A stretch of 9,155 nt of DNA from the NCBI GenBank assembly GCA_947306845.1, contig CAMZHP010000115.1:1-9155 (forward strand). Direction: 5' to 3'. This document shows positions 7,577 to 9,155 of this stretch, piece by piece. Numbering within the stretch: the stretch's first letter is position 1; each line of letters begins with the position of its first letter. A program made the translations under genes and the position numbers. This DNA comes from an uncultured Prevotellaceae bacterium. Its GTDB lineage: Bacteria; Bacteroidota; Bacteroidia; Bacteroidales; Bacteroidaceae. The notes under the pieces are model-generated. The model had not been told where the DNA came from. It worked only from the letters and a program-made list of their open reading frames with translations, and searched no databases.

Positions 7577-8571
7577 CGTTGCTCAATTTTGTATCCCACC
7601 TCCGCCATCTCCAATGCAGCCTTTCTCACATTGACAGGCTTTTGGATGAGATGCAGCGGGATGGTCTGTTTGTCGCTGTGTATCTCGTTGAAGTCAGCCA
7701 CAACTTTGAAATCTTCAGAAACGAAAGACTTCTCCAACTGTGCCGCTGCGACAAACTTCACGTTGACCCTTCCCGGAATAGTGCGGAGCACTTTATCTTC
7801 GGGCACATTGATGGTCTCAATCTGCACTTCACGAACAATGTCGTTGAGAATGTCGGCTGAAGCGATCACCATCACTTCCTTGACACCCAGGACTACTCCC
7901 TGAGGCTTTTGGAGCTGCACTTTCCGTTCATTCTTGTCCGACACATCAGTGATACGGAAATAGTGTGTGCGCACAGAGTCAATATTGGCAAGACGCGCTG
8001 GAGTACCTGTAACCCTTACACTCTCAGGCACCACCTTCGTACCCACAATGAAGTACTTGTCTGCAGCGGTGACATTGCCATAGATGGCCACAGGCTTGTA
8101 TTTGTAATCGCCATAACTGTAATAGATGTCGAGGTGCTCAGGTTTCACCGACACCACCTCGGCCGACTTGTCGAGCTTGAGCTTCTTCAGCAAGTCTGAT
8201 GATGACACGCTGATTTTGTCCTCCTCCCCTTTAATATAGTTGACATCGACTGACGCTTTGTTGAAAAGATAGCCCAGGATGTTGTAAGCATTGTCCCTGA
8301 GGGTGACACGTAGTGTGTCGTAGCCCATGATGCCATAATCCTTTCCCTTGGCCACATCCAGGCTATCACTCCCTTCGTAGTTGATGGTCACATTGCTGGG
8401 TATGTGGACGATATTGACAGGGAACTTCACCTCATATTCCACCACATCCTTGAGGGCCAGCATCACCCAGAACAGGCCTGCCACAATCAGGAAAAACAAG
8501 AAAATCAGAAACTCCTTGCTTCTGATCCAAAGAAAGAAGTTCCTGAGCAGGTCGGATGACAATATTTTCAT
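7573..8571 (-). CDS. YbbR/CdaR-like membrane-anchored protein
   Basis: The 332-aa product has a short N-terminal cytoplasmic segment, one strong membrane helix (about 21-40) and a large periplasmic part made of beta-rich repeats. Three repeat-like units can be drawn: about 45-155, 158-238 and 248-325. The second is the clearest YbbR unit (KPVAIYGNV through VTGTPARLANIDSVRT to GVVLGVKEVMVI). In Firmicutes the related CdaR has four such repeats and binds and modulates the diadenylate cyclase CdaA. Whether Bacteroidota homologues do so is not known to me, and no cyclase gene is in the window. The start overlaps the yajC stop and its stop overlaps the coaE start, both as ATGA, so the three are likely translated in a coupled way. 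Confidence 0.85.
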   Translation of the reverse strand: MKILSSDLLRNFFLWIRSKEFLIFLFFLIVAGLFWVMLALKDVVEYEVKFPVNIVHIPSNVTINYEGSDSLDVAKGKDYGIMGYDTLRVTLRDNAYNILGYLFNKASVDVNYIKGEEDKISVSSSDLLKKLKLDKSAEVVSVKPEHLDIYYSYGDYKYKPVAIYGNVTAADKYFIVGTKVVPESVRVTGTPARLANIDSVRTHYFRITDVSDKNERKVQLQKPQGVVLGVKEVMVIASADILNDIVREVQIETINVPEDKVLRTIPGRVNVKFVAAAQLEKSFVSEDFKVVADFNEIHSDKQTIPLHLIQKPVNVRKAALEMAEVGYKIEQR

Positions 8572-8897
8572 TTGTTTTGTACAGCGTTTGTCGCACTGTA
8601 GTCAGCGAAGACGCTCGACTTGTCAACTTCTATCACCACTCCACGAGCGATTTCAAGTTCCACACGTCCCTTCTCGATATCGATGCGTTTCACCGTTCCG
8701 TATATTCCGCCGCCGGTAACCACTTTTGCACCATCTGCCAGTGAGTTCTGGAAGTTGCGAATCTCTTTTTGCTTTTTCTGTTGCGGTCTAATCATGAAGA
8801 ACCACATGATGGCGAAGATGGCCAGCATCATAATCAGCATTTCCATGCCTCCGCCGCCAGTGCCTGTGGCCTGAGCAGCCAAAATAAGTGTGTTCAT
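8568..8897 (-). CDS. yajC: Sec translocon accessory protein YajC
   Basis: The product (109 aa, normal length) is a small inner-membrane protein that associates with SecDF and SecYEG during protein export. It has a short N-terminus with a glycine run (14-17), a single membrane helix at about 18-36, and the family's hallmark basic motif IRPQQKKQKE (36-45). A cytosolic domain follows with DGAKVVTGGGIYGTV (55-69) and the beta hairpin GRVELEIARGVVIEV (77-91). It starts 17 bases after nusB and its TGA overlaps the ATG of the YbbR-like gene. SecD and SecF are not in the window. Confidence 0.95.
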   Translation of the reverse strand: MNTLILAAQATGTGGGGMEMLIMMLAIFAIMWFFMIRPQQKKQKEIRNFQNSLADGAKVVTGGGIYGTVKRIDIEKGRVELEIARGVVIEVDKSSVFADYSATNAVQNK

Positions 8898-8914
8898 TGT
8901 CTTTTATGATTGGG

Positions 8915-9155
8915 TTAATATTTTCTTGGTCGTTGTGGCTCAATAGGTTTAAGCAGCTCGCCTGAATCTATGAGATACCTTGCTATGGTGTCGAGCATTC
9001 CGTTGATATAGCCTCCGCTCTTTCCGGTGCTGTACAACTTGGCAAGATCGACATACTCATTGATGGTGACACTGATGGGGATATTGGGGAAGTTCATCAT
9101 CTCCGCAATGGCGATTTGCATGATGACCACATCCATGTAGGCAAGGCGTGAGAAG
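8915..9155 (-). CDS. nusB: Transcription antitermination protein NusB (C-terminal part, cut by window edge)
   Basis: Only the last 79 residues are present. The frame stays open to the window edge, so the internal ATG at 9136 is not the start; the codons before it give FSRLAY, which continues the NusB fold. NusB is an all-helical RNA-binding protein that, with NusE (S10), supports rRNA antitermination. Recognisable features are FSRLAYMDVVIMQIAIAEMM, then NFPNIPISVTINEYVDLAKLYS, then GGYINGMLDTIARYL, the classic C-terminal NusB pattern. A short basic tail ends RPRKY. It is the first visible gene of the minus-strand directon, so the operon promoter probably lies beyond the right edge. Confidence 0.93.
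   Translation of the reverse strand, partial: FSRLAYMDVVIMQIAIAEMMNFPNIPISVTINEYVDLAKLYSTGKSGGYINGMLDTIARYLIDSGELLKPIEPQRPRKY

Larger units (their letters stand above)
2992..9155 (-). other. Seven-gene minus-strand directon (probable operon): nusB, yajC, ybbR-like, coaE, DUF5606-type, pepT, antiporter
   Basis: All seven genes share the strand, with successive gaps of 17, -4, -4, 36, 5 and 20 bases. I looked for the minus-strand form of TAnnTTTG ahead of each gene and saw no convincing match, so a single transcript is the simplest reading. The front half (nusB, yajC, ybbR-like, coaE) is an order I recall from other Bacteroidota; whether pepT and the antiporter always follow is uncertain. Confidence 0.65.

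Noticed and set aside
8915..9136. A complete small 73-aa gene starting at 9136
   Set aside because: The frame continues to the window edge and the preceding codons (FSRLAY) continue the NusB pattern, so it is a truncated nusB.

Overview
This window looks like ordinary core chromosome from a member of the Bacteroidota, most likely Bacteroidales and plausibly Prevotellaceae. The reasons are a textbook Bacteroidota promoter (TTTG, 19 bases, TAnnTTTG) in front of the first gene, start codons without Shine-Dalgarno sequences, a Bacteroidota-type LptD, and a DUF5606-type protein known to me only from this phylum. Base composition by eye is near 50% GC throughout. I see no sign of transfer, insertion sequences, phage, CRISPR or RNA genes. 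The genus is inference, not proof.

Layout: bases 1-70 hold the upstream region and promoter of lptD. The lptD gene (71-2995, plus strand) encodes the outer-membrane LPS-assembly barrel. Everything to its right runs on the minus strand and reads as one tightly packed directon. In transcription order it is nusB (3' part only, cut by the window edge), yajC, a YbbR/CdaR-like membrane-anchored protein, coaE, a DUF5606-type protein of unknown function, pepT, and a CPA2-type cation:proton antiporter with two C-terminal RCK_C (TrkA_C) domains. Gaps inside the directon are 17, -4, -4, 36, 5 and 20 bases. I found no internal promoter, so co-transcription from upstream of nusB is likely. The antiporter and lptD converge, and their stop codons interlock over 4 bases. 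No intergenic stretch exceeds 70 bases.

How the genes fit together: most are housekeeping (transcription antitermination, Sec translocon accessory, CoA synthesis, tripeptide breakdown, ion homeostasis, outer-membrane biogenesis). I do not see a clear undescribed system. The most thought-provoking points are: a YbbR/CdaR-like protein and an RCK_C-bearing cation antiporter in the same directon, which could hint at a cyclic-di-AMP or potassium link; an lptD promoter so close to the ATG that its mRNA should be nearly leaderless; a strongly acidic insert in the LptD barrel; the interlocked convergent stops; and the conserved but uncharacterised DUF5606-type gene.
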